A program made the translations under genes and the position numbers. A DNA stretch of 37,525 bases from Methylorubrum zatmanii (GTDB lineage: Bacteria; Pseudomonadota; Alphaproteobacteria; Rhizobiales; Beijerinckiaceae), in the NCBI RefSeq assembly GCF_014845115.1, contig NZ_NKUI01000099.1, positions 1-37,525 on the forward strand, given 5' to 3'. The notes beneath the pieces were generated by a model. The model worked only from the letters and a program-made list of their open reading frames with translations. It ran no database searches and had not been told where the DNA came from. Positions 1 to 8,841 of the stretch are shown here, piece after piece; position 1 is the stretch's first letter; the number at the start of each line of letters is the position of its first letter.

Positions 1-1
1 C

Positions 2-934
2 CTGCTCTCCCCCGTCGTCACCGACCCGAAGAAGGCGGTGATCGCCCTCAAATGGGCGGTGCGCGAGATGGAGGAGCGCTACAAGAAGATGTCCAAGGTC
101 GGTGTGCGCAACATCGACGGCTTCAACGCCCGCCTCGAGGAGGCGCGCTCCCGCGGCGAGGTGCTGACCCGGACGGTGCAGACCGGCTTCGACCGCACCA
201 CCGGCGAGGCGGTCTACGAGGACGAGGTCATGGACCTCAATCCGCTGCCCTACATCGTGATCGTGGTCGACGAGATGGCCGACCTGATGATGGTGGCGGG
301 CAAGGACATCGAGGGCGCGATCCAGCGTCTCGCCCAGATGGCGCGTGCCGCCGGCATCCACCTGATCATGGCGACGCAGCGTCCCTCGGTCGACGTCATC
401 ACCGGCACGATCAAGGCGAACTTCCCGACCCGGATCTCCTTCCAGGTGACGAGCAAGATCGATTCGCGCACGATCCTGGGCGAGATGGGCGCCGAGCAGC
501 TTCTGGGCCAGGGCGACATGCTGTTCATGGCCGGCGGCGGGCGCACGACGCGCGTGCACGGGCCGTTCTGCTCGGACTCGGAAGTCGAGAGCGTGGTCGC
601 CCATCTCAAGCGCCAGGGCCGGCCCTCCTATCTCGAGGCGGTCACGGCGGACGAAGGCGAGATCCCGGGCAGTTCTGCGGCAGTTGCGGACGGTCCGGTC
701 TTCGATGCCGGGCAGTTCGGCGGCGGCGAGGCGGGCGACCTCTACGAGCAGGCCGTGGCCGTGGTGCTGCGCGATAAGAAGGCCTCGACCAGCTACATCC
801 AGCGCCGGCTTCAGATCGGCTACAACCGTGCCGCCTCGCTGATGGAGCGGATGGAGACAGAAGGGCTGGTCGGCCCCGCCAACCATGCCGGCAAGCGCGA
901 GATTCTGGTGGAGCCCGAAGCGCAGGATTACTGA
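2..934 (+). CDS. ftsK: DNA translocase FtsK, C-terminal part (5' end outside window)
   Basis: This is the C-terminal part of the septal DNA pump FtsK, a hexameric ATPase that moves chromosome termini through the closing division septum and activates dimer resolution. The frame is open from base 2, so the gene starts upstream of the window. The Walker B stretch [14 protein letters not shown], the [19 protein letters not shown] segment and the [11 protein letters not shown] segment are characteristic of the FtsK motor. The last ~65 residues (from [10 protein letters not shown] to the end) form the winged-helix gamma domain that reads the polar KOPS sequences. The gene is followed by a strong hairpin at 960-990. 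The N-terminal membrane part is not visible, so the choice between FtsK and an SpoIIIE-type paralogue rests on the motor and gamma domain. Identification is firm. Confidence 0.96.
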   Translation: MLSPVVTDPKKAVIALKWAVREMEERYKKMSKVGVRNIDGFNARLEEARSRGEVLTRTVQTGFDRTTGEAVYEDEVMDLNPLPYIVIVVDEMADLMMVAGKDIEGAIQRLAQMARAAGIHLIMATQRPSVDVITGTIKANFPTRISFQVTSKIDSRTILGEMGAEQLLGQGDMLFMAGGGRTTRVHGPFCSDSEVESVVAHLKRQGRPSYLEAVTADEGEIPGSSAAVADGPVFDAGQFGGGEAGDLYEQAVAVVLRDKKASTSYIQRRLQIGYNRAASLMERMETEGLVGPANHAGKREILVEPEAQDY

Positions 935-959
935 TCCGCCTCACCGCGAAAGCCTCTGA

Positions 960-1000
960 GCGCGTCGTCCTCTCACCGAGGGCGGCGCGCTTCTGCGTTT
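960..1000 (+). terminator. Hairpin after ftsK, probable terminator
   Basis: A 13-bp stem (960-972 with 978-990, including two G-U pairs) closes a 5-nt loop 26 bases after the ftsK stop and is followed by a T-rich stretch (TTCTGCGTTT). The shape and position fit an intrinsic terminator, although the T-tract is interrupted. Confidence 0.7.
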
Positions 1001-1054
1001 CGGCGAGCCATGTCCGCAGCGTTGCAGCGACTCGACGCGCATCGCAGCCTTGAG

Positions 1055-1070
1055 TATAGCATCAGCTATA
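1055..1070. promoter_or_regulatory. Palindrome TATAGC-N4-GCTATA before the TonB receptor, candidate operator
   Basis: This is a perfect inverted repeat with 6-bp arms and a 4-bp spacer, in an AT-rich pocket of otherwise GC-rich DNA. It ends 19 bases before the preferred ATG of the TonB-dependent receptor. The position overlaps where the promoter or leader should be, as expected for a metal-responsive repressor such as a Fur-family protein. The sequence does not let me name the regulator. Confidence 0.5.
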
Positions 1071-1089
1071 ATTCAGAGTGCGAGGTTTT

Positions 1090-3228
1090 ATGTCGAGAAT
1101 GCGCTATGGGCTTCGCCGCTGGGGCGGGCTTGGCGTCGTCGGCCTGCTGACGGCACCGGTCCAAGCCGAAGAGATGTCCCTGGACGAGATCAGCGTGACC
1201 TCCGATAAGCCCGCGCGGCGGTTCGGCGAGGCGGCGGCAGGCGGCGCGGCCCCGCCGGACGGTATCCTGCCGGTGGTGGCGGACCGCTTCGCGACGGTCA
1301 CCGTCGTGACGGGGAGCGAGCTGGCCCGCGCGCAGCCGACCTCCCTCGGGGAAGCTCTGTTCGACAAGCCGGGGCTCTCCGCCACCACCTTCGCGCCGGG
1401 CTCCGCCTCGCGGCCGATCGTTCGCGGCCTCGACAACCATCGCGTCCGCATCCTCGAAAACGGGACCGGGGTGCAGGACATGTCCGATCTCGGCGAGGAT
1501 CACGCGGTGCCGATCAATCCGCTGATCAACGACCGCATCGAGGTGATCCGGGGGCCGGCCGGGCTGCGCTACGGATCGCAGGCGGTGGGCGGCGTGGTCT
1601 CCGTCGAGAACAACCGCATTCCGACCGCCATTCCCGCCGGCGGCGTCGCCGGGCGAGTCACCACCGGCCTTTCGGCGGTCGATAACGGCCGCAACGTCGC
1701 CGCCACGGTCGATGCTGGCCACGGCAACGTCGCGGTCCACGCGGATGCGTTCAAGAGTGCGGCGGACGATTACGACACCCCGCTCGGGATCCAGCGCAAC
1801 TCCTTCAACCGGTCGCAGGGCGGCGCCATCGGCGCCTCCTATCTGTTCGAGCGCGGCTTCGTCGGGCTTTCGTTCAGCCATTTCGATTCCGTCTACGGCA
1901 TCCCCGGCATCGGATCCGCCGCGCAGCGCACGCGCCTCGACCCGACCCAGGACAAGCTGCAGGCTCGGGGCGAGATCCGGCCGCTGGACGGGCCGGTCGC
2001 CGCGATCCGGTTCTGGGCGGGCGGCTCGAACTACCGGCACAACGAGTTCGGCACCGCACCGAGCGGCGTCGAGGAGATCGCGGCGGTCTTCAACAACCGC
2101 GCCGCCGAGGGCCGGATCGAGCTCGACCACGTGCCGGTCGAGACCGCCTTCGGCACATTGAGCGGACAGTTCGGCTTCCAGGCGGAGCGCCGCACGCTGC
2201 GCATCTCGGGAGCGGAGGGCGGCCTGCTGCGCCCCACCGACACCCGGGTCCAGGCGGCCTACCTGTTCGAGGAACTGGCGCTCGGCGGTGGCCTGCGGCT
2301 CCAGGCGGCGGGCCGGATCGAGGGCAACCGCGTCGCGGGCACCCAGGCGCTGTTCCCGGCCGACTTCCTGCCCGAGGGGCCCGGTGACGAACCGGTCGAG
2401 TCGCGCCGCACCCGCCGTTTCGCCCCGAAGAGCGCGAGCTTCGGAGCGCTGCAGGATCTGTCCCACGGCTTCGTCGCCAGCCTCACGGGTTCCTATGTGG
2501 AGCGTGCGCCGACCTCGCCCGAACTGTTCTCCCGCGGCCCGCACGAGGCCTCCGCCACCTTCGAGATCGGTGACCCGAACCTCAGGCTGGAGCGTGCCCG
2601 CACCGTCGAACTCGCCTTTCGCCGGGGGGAGGGCCCCTTCCGCCTCGATGCCACCGGCTATGTCACGCGCTATACCGGCTTCGTCTACAAGCGCCTGACC
2701 GGCTTCACCTGCGGCGATACCTTCGACAGCTGCGGCATCGGCGGTGGAGATCTGCGGCAGGTCGTCTATTCGCAGGCCGGCGCCACCTTCACCGGCGCCG
2801 AGATCAGCGGCCAAATCGACCTTGTGCCAGTCGGCGATGGCTTCGCCGGCCTCTCGGCTCAATACGATTTCGTCCGCGCCCAGTTTGACGACGGCAGCTT
2901 CGTGCCGCGCATCCCGCCGCACCGCGTCGGCGGCGGCGTGTTCCTGCGGGCGGATGGCTGGACCGCGCAGATCAGCCTGCTCCATGCCTTCGCGCAGACA
3001 CAGACCGCGCCGCTGGAAACGCCGACACCCGGCTACAACGACCTGAAGGCCGAGATTGCCTATCGCCGCCCGCTCGATCCGGCCGTGTACGGCGTGAGCG
3101 AGGTCACGCTGGGCCTGCGCGGGACGAACCTGCTCGACGACGTGATCCGCAACGCCGCCTCCTTCCGCAAGGACGAGGTGGTGCTCCCCGGGCGCAATGT
3201 GCGGCTGTTCCTGACCGCGCGGTTCTGA
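1090..3228 (+). CDS. TonB-dependent outer-membrane receptor (ZnuD-like)
   Basis: This is an outer-membrane active-transport channel of the TonB-dependent family, energised by TonB-ExbBD. With the ATG at 1090 it is 712 aa. It starts with a basic signal peptide (MSRMRYGLRR, hydrophobic core, cleavage near VQAEE), followed by a plug domain (TVVTGSELARAQPTSLGEAL, IEVIRGPAGLRYGSQAVGGVV) and a beta barrel ending in Phe (LFLTARF). A GTG at 1078 and an ATG at 1102 are alternatives; GAGG lies 4 bases before the 1090 ATG. The plug wording (LFDKPGLSATTFAPGSASRPIVRGLDN is typical) and a Cys pair in a barrel loop (FTCGDTFDSCG) resemble ZnuD-type zinc receptors, but the substrate is inference. No transport genes adjoin it. 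The TATAGC palindrome upstream suggests repression by a metal sensor. Confidence 0.85.
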   Translation: MSRMRYGLRRWGGLGVVGLLTAPVQAEEMSLDEISVTSDKPARRFGEAAAGGAAPPDGILPVVADRFATVTVVTGSELARAQPTSLGEALFDKPGLSATTFAPGSASRPIVRGLDNHRVRILENGTGVQDMSDLGEDHAVPINPLINDRIEVIRGPAGLRYGSQAVGGVVSVENNRIPTAIPAGGVAGRVTTGLSAVDNGRNVAATVDAGHGNVAVHADAFKSAADDYDTPLGIQRNSFNRSQGGAIGASYLFERGFVGLSFSHFDSVYGIPGIGSAAQRTRLDPTQDKLQARGEIRPLDGPVAAIRFWAGGSNYRHNEFGTAPSGVEEIAAVFNNRAAEGRIELDHVPVETAFGTLSGQFGFQAERRTLRISGAEGGLLRPTDTRVQAAYLFEELALGGGLRLQAAGRIEGNRVAGTQALFPADFLPEGPGDEPVESRRTRRFAPKSASFGALQDLSHGFVASLTGSYVERAPTSPELFSRGPHEASATFEIGDPNLRLERARTVELAFRRGEGPFRLDATGYVTRYTGFVYKRLTGFTCGDTFDSCGIGGGDLRQVVYSQAGATFTGAEISGQIDLVPVGDGFAGLSAQYDFVRAQFDDGSFVPRIPPHRVGGGVFLRADGWTAQISLLHAFAQTQTAPLETPTPGYNDLKAEIAYRRPLDPAVYGVSEVTLGLRGTNLLDDVIRNAASFRKDEVVLPGRNVRLFLTARF

Positions 3229-3600
3229 ATGTCTCTTTCAAAAAGCCGCCGCATCGTCGCGCCCGGAATGAGAGCGGCCGGTGACCGGGAGTTTTGCCGG
3301 GCCCTCGATGCACCTTCCGGCGTCGGAGCCTGCCCTAAAAGGCAGGATCGAGTATAACAAACTTCATAGCGGAGAATTGATATTTGATGTGAGATGAATT
3401 GCTGTGCTCCGGCGTCATCGAGTGCTGTTCAGGCAAAGCCATAAATCGATCAGGATATGTGAATACGGAATCTATGCCGGAGCTCGGTCGAATCCCGTAG
3501 GGCTTCCGTCCCGGCGAGCGGCCCCCGCCGTTTCTCTTGCCGAATTCTCCTCGCCACGTTCCGCTCGGAACATGGCACCATGCAGATGCGAAGGTGCAGG
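3229..3600. other. Intergenic region before the HWE kinase
   Basis: This stretch of about 370 bases has no credible gene. It holds a small hairpin at 3329-3346 (CCTGCC/GGCAGG around CTAAAA) that could end the receptor transcript but lacks a T-tract. Next comes an AT-rich stretch from about 3350 to 3475, where the kinase promoter probably lies. I could not assign -35 and -10 boxes with confidence. Confidence 0.5.
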
Positions 3601-5943
3601 ATGGATGGCAGCGGCGCTCCATCTGCCGCGTGGCCGGTCGGCGGCGACATGGCCGACCGGATCTGCGCCTTTGACTGGACGGCGACGGGCCTGGGCCCGA
3701 TCGAGACGTGGCCGCCATGCCTGAGAGCCACGATCAGCCTGCTTCTCAGCTGCGGCTTCCCGATGATCGCTCTGTGGGGGGAGCAGCTCACGCAGATCTA
3801 CAACGACGGTTACCGCGATCTGATGGGGCTGAAGCACCCGGACGGCCTGGGGCAGCCGTCCCGCGAATGCTGGCCCGAGGTCTGGCACATCAACGAACCG
3901 ATCTACCGGCGGGTCTGGGCCGGCGAAACCTGCACCTTCGAGGATGGGCTCTATCCCATCACCCGCTCGGGCAGCCTGGAGGATGCGTGGTTCACGCTGA
4001 CCTACAGCCCCTTGCGTGACGATCTCGGGCAGATCGCGGGCATTCTCGTCACTCTCGTCGAAACCACCGCCCGGGTGCTGTCGGAGCGTGCGCTGCGCGA
4101 GAGCGAGGCGCGCTACCGCGCCCTCGTCACGGCCGGAACCTCGTCGGTCTATCGCATGAGCCCGGATTGGCGGCAGATGCACGAACTCATCGGTCGGGGC
4201 TTCCTGGCCGATGTGGTGGAGCCGTGCGAGAGCTGGGCCGACCGCTACATCCTGCCCGAGGATCGAGGTGTGGTGAACGCCGTCATCGCCGAGGCGAAGC
4301 GGACCAGATCCCTGTTCGAACTCGAGCATCGGGTTCGCTGCGCGGATGGCAGCATCGGCTGGACCTTCTCGCGGGCTGTTCCGATGGTCGGGCTGGATGG
4401 CGAGATCGTCGAGTGGTTCGGCACCGCCAGCGATGTGACCGAGCGCAAGGACGCCGAGGCGGCGTTGCGGGAGAGCGAGGACCGTTTCCGCGCCGAACTG
4501 GAGCGGCAGGTGAGGGAGCGGACGGCCGAACTGCAGGCGAGCCGCGACCTGCTCCAGGCGACCATGGACAGCTCCATGGACATGATCCAGGTCTTCGAGG
4601 CCGTGCGGGACGAGGCTGGTGAGATCGTCGATTTCCGTTGGCTTCTCAACAATCATACCTCCGAGAGCAGGTATGGGGAGGTGCGCGGGGAAAGCTTGCT
4701 CGAACGCAATCCCGGCGTGGAGCAGGAAGGAATCTTCGATGCCTTCAAGCAGGTCACGGAGACAGGGCTGCCCTCGATCGCCGAGCGCCGCTACGACCAC
4801 GAGCAGTTCAGCGGCTGGTTCTTCCAATCCGCCGTGAAACTTGGCGATGGGGTGGCGACCACCACCAAGGATATTTCGGCCTGGAAGGCGGCGCAGGAAG
4901 AAGTCCTGCGGCTGCGCGACGAGATCGCCCAGGCTGCCTTGCGCGAGAGCGAGGACCGCTTCCGCGCCCTGGCGAGCCTCATCCCCGTCCTGCTGTGGCG
5001 CTCCGATGTCAGCGGCCAGCACAACTCCGCCAATGAGCCCTGGCTCACCTATACCGGCCAGACCCTCGCGCAGTCGCAGGGCGGCGGATGGCTCGAAGCC
5101 ATCCATCCCGACGACCGGGCCAAGGCACGCGATGCCTTCGAGACCGGGCGCGGGAAGCGGCAATCGATCGAGGTGCAGCAGCGTATCCGCCGCGCCGACG
5201 GGCAATATCGCTGGTTTCTCGTGCGCCAAGCGCCGATCGTTGATGCGGAGGGGCAGCTCACCCAGTGGATCGGCGCGGCCATGGACATCCACGACCTGCA
5301 TGAACTGCAGGAGCGTCAGGCCGTGCTCGTCGCCGAGCTGCAGCACCGCACCCGCAACCTTCTCGGTGTGGTGCGCTCCATCGCGCATCAGACCATGGTG
5401 CAGACCGGGCCGACCACGCGCTTCCGCGAGCAGTTCAGCGACCGGCTGGCGGCCCTCTCCCGGGTCCAGGGCCTGCTGTCGCGCTCCGAGCAGGAGCCGA
5501 TCACCCTGCAAGCCCTGATCCAGACCGAGCTGAATGCCCTCGGCATCGACGACTTCGCCGAACGGATATTTTTGAGTGGCCCGCCGGTGCGCCTGCGCAA
5601 GGCCTCGGTGCAGACCCTTGCCCTGGCCCTGCATGAACTCGCCACCAATGCTCGCAAGCACGGTGCCCTGACCACCGCGCATGGCCGCCTCTCCGTGACG
5701 TGGCACGCCGAACCCGGCCAAGGGGAGGAGGAGCGTTTGCTGCTGGAATGGGTCGAGGACGGCATCAGCCACGCGCGGGAGGAGCAGAATCCGACCCGGC
5801 GCGGCTACGGACGCGAACTGATCGAGCGGGCGATGCCTTACGTGCTCGATGCCAAGACCCGCTACGAACTCGGCGAGACGCGCCTGTTCTGCTCGATCGA
5901 CATGCCCCTCGGCGCGCGCGCGCGGGAAAGGGACGAAGCGTGA
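3601..5943 (+). CDS. Multi-PAS sensor histidine kinase, HWE family
   Basis: This is a predicted signal-sensing histidine kinase of about 780 aa. The N-terminal ~150 residues (FDWTATGLGPIETWPPCLR, ECWPEVW) match the PAS/GAF-like sensor module common in alphaproteobacterial HWE kinases. Two or three PAS/PAC units follow (boundaries such as WFGTASDVTERKDAE and WIGAAMDIHDLHELQ), with a short coiled-coil linker (LERQVRERTAELQ). The phosphoacceptor box AELQHRTRNLLGVV carries His582. HELATNARKHGAL is the N box, and EWVEDG with GYGRELIERAMPY completes the ATP-binding fold. No receiver domain or membrane segment is seen, so it is probably cytoplasmic. ATG 3601 is chosen because AAGG lies 6 bases upstream; in-frame ATGs at 3580 and 3586 are alternatives. 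No response regulator adjoins it. Kinases of this type often feed PhyR-type general stress regulators, but that partner is inference. Confidence 0.9.
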   Translation: MDGSGAPSAAWPVGGDMADRICAFDWTATGLGPIETWPPCLRATISLLLSCGFPMIALWGEQLTQIYNDGYRDLMGLKHPDGLGQPSRECWPEVWHINEPIYRRVWAGETCTFEDGLYPITRSGSLEDAWFTLTYSPLRDDLGQIAGILVTLVETTARVLSERALRESEARYRALVTAGTSSVYRMSPDWRQMHELIGRGFLADVVEPCESWADRYILPEDRGVVNAVIAEAKRTRSLFELEHRVRCADGSIGWTFSRAVPMVGLDGEIVEWFGTASDVTERKDAEAALRESEDRFRAELERQVRERTAELQASRDLLQATMDSSMDMIQVFEAVRDEAGEIVDFRWLLNNHTSESRYGEVRGESLLERNPGVEQEGIFDAFKQVTETGLPSIAERRYDHEQFSGWFFQSAVKLGDGVATTTKDISAWKAAQEEVLRLRDEIAQAALRESEDRFRALASLIPVLLWRSDVSGQHNSANEPWLTYTGQTLAQSQGGGWLEAIHPDDRAKARDAFETGRGKRQSIEVQQRIRRADGQYRWFLVRQAPIVDAEGQLTQWIGAAMDIHDLHELQERQAVLVAELQHRTRNLLGVVRSIAHQTMVQTGPTTRFREQFSDRLAALSRVQGLLSRSEQEPITLQALIQTELNALGIDDFAERIFLSGPPVRLRKASVQTLALALHELATNARKHGALTTAHGRLSVTWHAEPGQGEEERLLLEWVEDGISHAREEQNPTRRGYGRELIERAMPYVLDAKTRYELGETRLFCSIDMPLGARARERDEA

Positions 5944-5952
5944 TCGGAGGCT

Positions 5953-6255
5953 TCAGGCCGCCAGCGCCGTCAGCATCGCGCTGCCGGCCTGGCTCGCCTC
6001 GTAGCGGGTTCGCTGGGTGCGTGCGTCGCGCGCGGTCACGGTGAGAAGCGCCGCGCTGGCAAGGGCCTCCACCGCGCGCAGCACCAGGGCGTGCTCGACG
6101 CCGAAGACACGGGCGAAGCTGCGGCTGTCGCTCGCCAGCCCGAGATGCAGGCCGGCGAGGATGCCGGCCTCCAGCAAGTTCAGCTCCGGCCGCAGGGCCG
6201 CGATGGTGTCGGTGGCGGCGAGGAAGGTCTCGGCGTCGGCGGGAGGCTCGCTCAT
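5953..6255 (-). CDS. fdh4B: Small partner protein of formate dehydrogenase 4 (Fdh4B-like)
   Basis: This is a 100-aa acidic, Leu/Ala-rich soluble protein. Its ATG overlaps the stop of the upstream molybdoenzyme gene by the ATGA arrangement, so the two are translationally coupled. The M. extorquens fourth formate dehydrogenase locus consists of a molybdopterin subunit and a small second ORF, and this gene sits in that position. The central and C-terminal part (FGVEHALVLRAVEALASAALLTVTARDARTQRTRY) has the rhythm of a winged-helix fold, which is my inference. It has no cofactor-binding cysteines. The role is unknown; a chaperone-like or assembly role is as plausible as a structural subunit. The symbol rests on context. 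Its stop lies 9 bases from the convergent kinase stop. Confidence 0.75.
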   Translation of the reverse strand: MSEPPADAETFLAATDTIAALRPELNLLEAGILAGLHLGLASDSRSFARVFGVEHALVLRAVEALASAALLTVTARDARTQRTRYEASQAGSAMLTALAA

Positions 6256-8636
6256 GCGGCCTTGCCCATATCCTTGCCCATATCCTTGGCCTTGCCGGCG
6301 TTGGCGCGGGGACGCACCTGAACCAGCACCGATTTCGAGGTCGGGGTATCCGAGAACTCGCCGAAGGCCGAGAGCGGCACCAGCACGTTGAGTTCCGGGT
6401 AATAGCCCGCCAGCGAGCCCCGCGGCATGTCGAAGGGGACGAGGCGGAAATCCTCGGCCACCCGCTCGACGCCGTCCTCGGCGTGGACGCAGACGAGGTC
6501 GACCCGCTCACCTGCCCGCGCCTTCAGCTCGGCGAGGTCGTCGGGATGGGCGAACACCACCCGCCGCTCGCCGTAGACGCCGCGATAGCGGTCGTCGAGG
6601 CCGTAGATCGTGGTGTTGTACTGGTCGTGGCTGCGGAAGGTCTGCAGCACGAAGGTGTTGTCGAGGCTGCTGGCGCGCTGGTGCTCGGTGGCGACCGGAA
6701 GCGGACCGCTGGAGAAGCCGGCCCGGCCGGTCGCCGTCTCGAACACCCGCTCGGCGGCGAGGTTGCGCAGCATGAAGCCGCGCGGGCGGCGGACTCGGCT
6801 GTTGAAGTCGGAGAAGCCGGGAATCGTCCGCTCGATCAGGTCGCGGATCCGGTCGTAATCGTCGGCCAGCGCCGCCCAGTCGATCCGATCCGAGCCGACG
6901 GTCGCCGCCGCCATGCCGGCGATGATGCCGATCTCCGAGCGCAGATGCGGCGAGGCCGGCTTGTTGATGCCGCCCGAGCCGTGGACCATGCTCATCGAAT
7001 CCTCGACGGTCACGATCTGCACCTTGCCCCGGCTGTTGCGGTCGATCTCGGTGCGGCCGAGGCAGGGCAACACGTAGGCGACCTTGCCCGGCACGAGATG
7101 GGAGTGGTTGAGCTTCGTCGCGATGTGGACGGTGAGTTCGCAGCCGGAGAGTGCCTTCTCCACCAGCCGGGTGTCGGGCGTGGCGCGGACGAAGTTGCCG
7201 CCGAGCCCGATGAAGGCCTTGGCCGAGCCGTCGAGCATCGCGCCGATGGCGCCGAGCACGTTGTGGCCGTGCCTGCGCGGCACGGTGAGGCCGAATTCGC
7301 GGTCGAGCGCCTCCAGCAGGGCGACGGGCGGCTTCTCGTTGATGCCGACCGTGCGGTCGCCCTGCACGTTGGAATGGCCGCGCACCGGGCAGAGGCCGGT
7401 GCCGGGCCGGCCGATATGGCCGCGCAGGAACAGCAGGTTGGCGATCTCGCGGATGGTGGCCACCGAGTGGCGGTGCTGGGTCACGCCCATCGCCCAGGTC
7501 GCGATCACCTTGTCGGCGCCGAGATAGACCTCGGCCGCGGTCTCGATCTCGTCCCGGGTCAGGCCGGACTGGTCGAGGATCGCCTCCCAGCTCGTCCCCT
7601 CCACGGCGGACCGGTAATCCTCGAAGGCGCTGGTATGCGAAGCGATGAAGGCGTGGTCGAGGAGCGAGGGCTTGCCAGCGGCGAGGGCCGCCGCGTCCCG
7701 GGCGAAGACGACCTTGGCGATGCCGCGGAAGGCAGCCATGTCGCCGCCGGGCTTGGGCTGATAATAATGGCTGGCGATCGGCCGGCTCGCACCGCGCAGC
7801 ATCTCGACGCTGTTCTGCGGATCGGCGAAGCGTTCCAGGCCGCGCTCGCGCACGGGGTTCAGCACCACGACCCGCGCACCCCGCTCGGCGGCGCGGCGGA
7901 GATCGCCCAGCATGCGCGGATGGTTGGTGCCGGGATTCTGGCCGACGACGAAGATCGCGTCCGCCTTCTCGAAATCCTCGAGCAGGACCGTGCCCTTGCC
8001 GATGCCGATGGCCTGGATCAGGGCGATGCCGCTCGCCTCGTGGCACATGTTCGAGCAATCGGGGAAGTTGTTGGTGCCGTAGGCCCGGGCGAACAGCTGG
8101 TAGAGATAGGCGGCCTCGTTGGAGGCGCGGCCGGAGGTGTAGAACTCGACGCGATCCGGATGGTCGAGCCCGCGCAGAGTCGCGCCGATCTCGGCGAAGG
8201 CCTCCTCCCACTCCACCGCGCGGTAGCTGTCGCTGGCGGCGTCGTAGCGCATCGGATGGGTCAGGCGGCCCTCGTTCTCCAGAGCGTAGTCGGTCCAGCC
8301 GCGCAGCTCCGAGACGGTGTGCTTGGCAAAGAAGCGCGGTGTCACGCGCTTGTCGGTGGCCTCCCAGGAGACCGCCTTCACGCCGTTCTCGCAGAACTCG
8401 AAGGATGAGCCGTGGGCCGGATCGCCCCAGGCACAGCCGGGGCAATCGAAGCCGTCCGGCTGGTTGGCGGAGAGCAGGGCCCGGGCGCCGGACAAGGGCG
8501 CGCGGCTGCTCAGCAGGTGCTTGCCGCAGCTCTTCAGGGCGCCCCAACCGCCCGCGGCGGAAGAGCGCTTGGGTACGCTTTGCGAACGGTCCATCGGAGA
8601 GCCCGGTCTTCGCTTTGTGGAGACTGCCTGCGACAC
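6252..8636 (-). CDS. fdh4A: Formate dehydrogenase 4 large subunit, FdhF/YdeP-like molybdopterin oxidoreductase
   Basis: This is a 794-aa molybdopterin-guanine-dinucleotide oxidoreductase of the FdhF/YdeP branch. In methylotrophs the orthologue is described as the fourth formate dehydrogenase, oxidising formate to CO2. The YdeP signature FDCPGCAWGDP carries C65 and C68, with a further Cys at 82; the four-Cys Fe-S motif of classical formate dehydrogenases is not present. C198-H199 in SNMCHEASG matches the Cys/Sec-His molybdenum ligand site. VVGQNPGTNHPRMLGDLRRA and GLCPVRGHSNVQGDRT are cofactor-binding regions. There is no Tat signal, so it is likely cytoplasmic. The start is uncertain: GTG 8636 or ATG 8594 (MDRSQSVPKR). 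A 12-bp tandem duplication at 6261-6284 gives a KDMGKDMG tail. It is cotranscribed with the small fdh4B gene. The upstream gap has two strong palindromes. Confidence 0.9.
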   Translation of the reverse strand: MSQAVSTKRRPGSPMDRSQSVPKRSSAAGGWGALKSCGKHLLSSRAPLSGARALLSANQPDGFDCPGCAWGDPAHGSSFEFCENGVKAVSWEATDKRVTPRFFAKHTVSELRGWTDYALENEGRLTHPMRYDAASDSYRAVEWEEAFAEIGATLRGLDHPDRVEFYTSGRASNEAAYLYQLFARAYGTNNFPDCSNMCHEASGIALIQAIGIGKGTVLLEDFEKADAIFVVGQNPGTNHPRMLGDLRRAAERGARVVVLNPVRERGLERFADPQNSVEMLRGASRPIASHYYQPKPGGDMAAFRGIAKVVFARDAAALAAGKPSLLDHAFIASHTSAFEDYRSAVEGTSWEAILDQSGLTRDEIETAAEVYLGADKVIATWAMGVTQHRHSVATIREIANLLFLRGHIGRPGTGLCPVRGHSNVQGDRTVGINEKPPVALLEALDREFGLTVPRRHGHNVLGAIGAMLDGSAKAFIGLGGNFVRATPDTRLVEKALSGCELTVHIATKLNHSHLVPGKVAYVLPCLGRTEIDRNSRGKVQIVTVEDSMSMVHGSGGINKPASPHLRSEIGIIAGMAAATVGSDRIDWAALADDYDRIRDLIERTIPGFSDFNSRVRRPRGFMLRNLAAERVFETATGRAGFSSGPLPVATEHQRASSLDNTFVLQTFRSHDQYNTTIYGLDDRYRGVYGERRVVFAHPDDLAELKARAGERVDLVCVHAEDGVERVAEDFRLVPFDMPRGSLAGYYPELNVLVPLSAFGEFSDTPTSKSVLVQVRPRANAGKAKDMGKDMGKAA

Positions 8637-8774
8637 CCTGTATCCGCCGCCTCATCCCGCTGGCGGGCGGGCGGTCTCAGGTGTCGTGACCGGGAAATAA
8701 CATCTCGCAGCCGCGAGTTGATGAGCGGCCGGCGAAGGGGGAGGCATTCGTGGTGTGCACGCCACCTTAGCTTG

Positions 8775-8801
8775 ATTCCAGAAGATGCCCGTTTCTGGAA
8801 T
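8775..8801. repeat. Palindrome ATTCCAGAA-N9-TTCTGGAAT upstream of fdh4A
   Basis: Perfect inverted repeat with 9-bp arms (8775-8783 and 8793-8801) lying about 140 bases before the fdh4A start and about 100 bases after the pyrD stop. It could be an operator for fdh4A or an RNA hairpin in a pyrD read-through transcript. No T-tract follows on either strand, which argues against a simple terminator. Confidence 0.6.
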
Positions 8802-8841
8802 GGCTCGAGCCTTATTGGGACGATGAGGCGGGGGATCGGCT

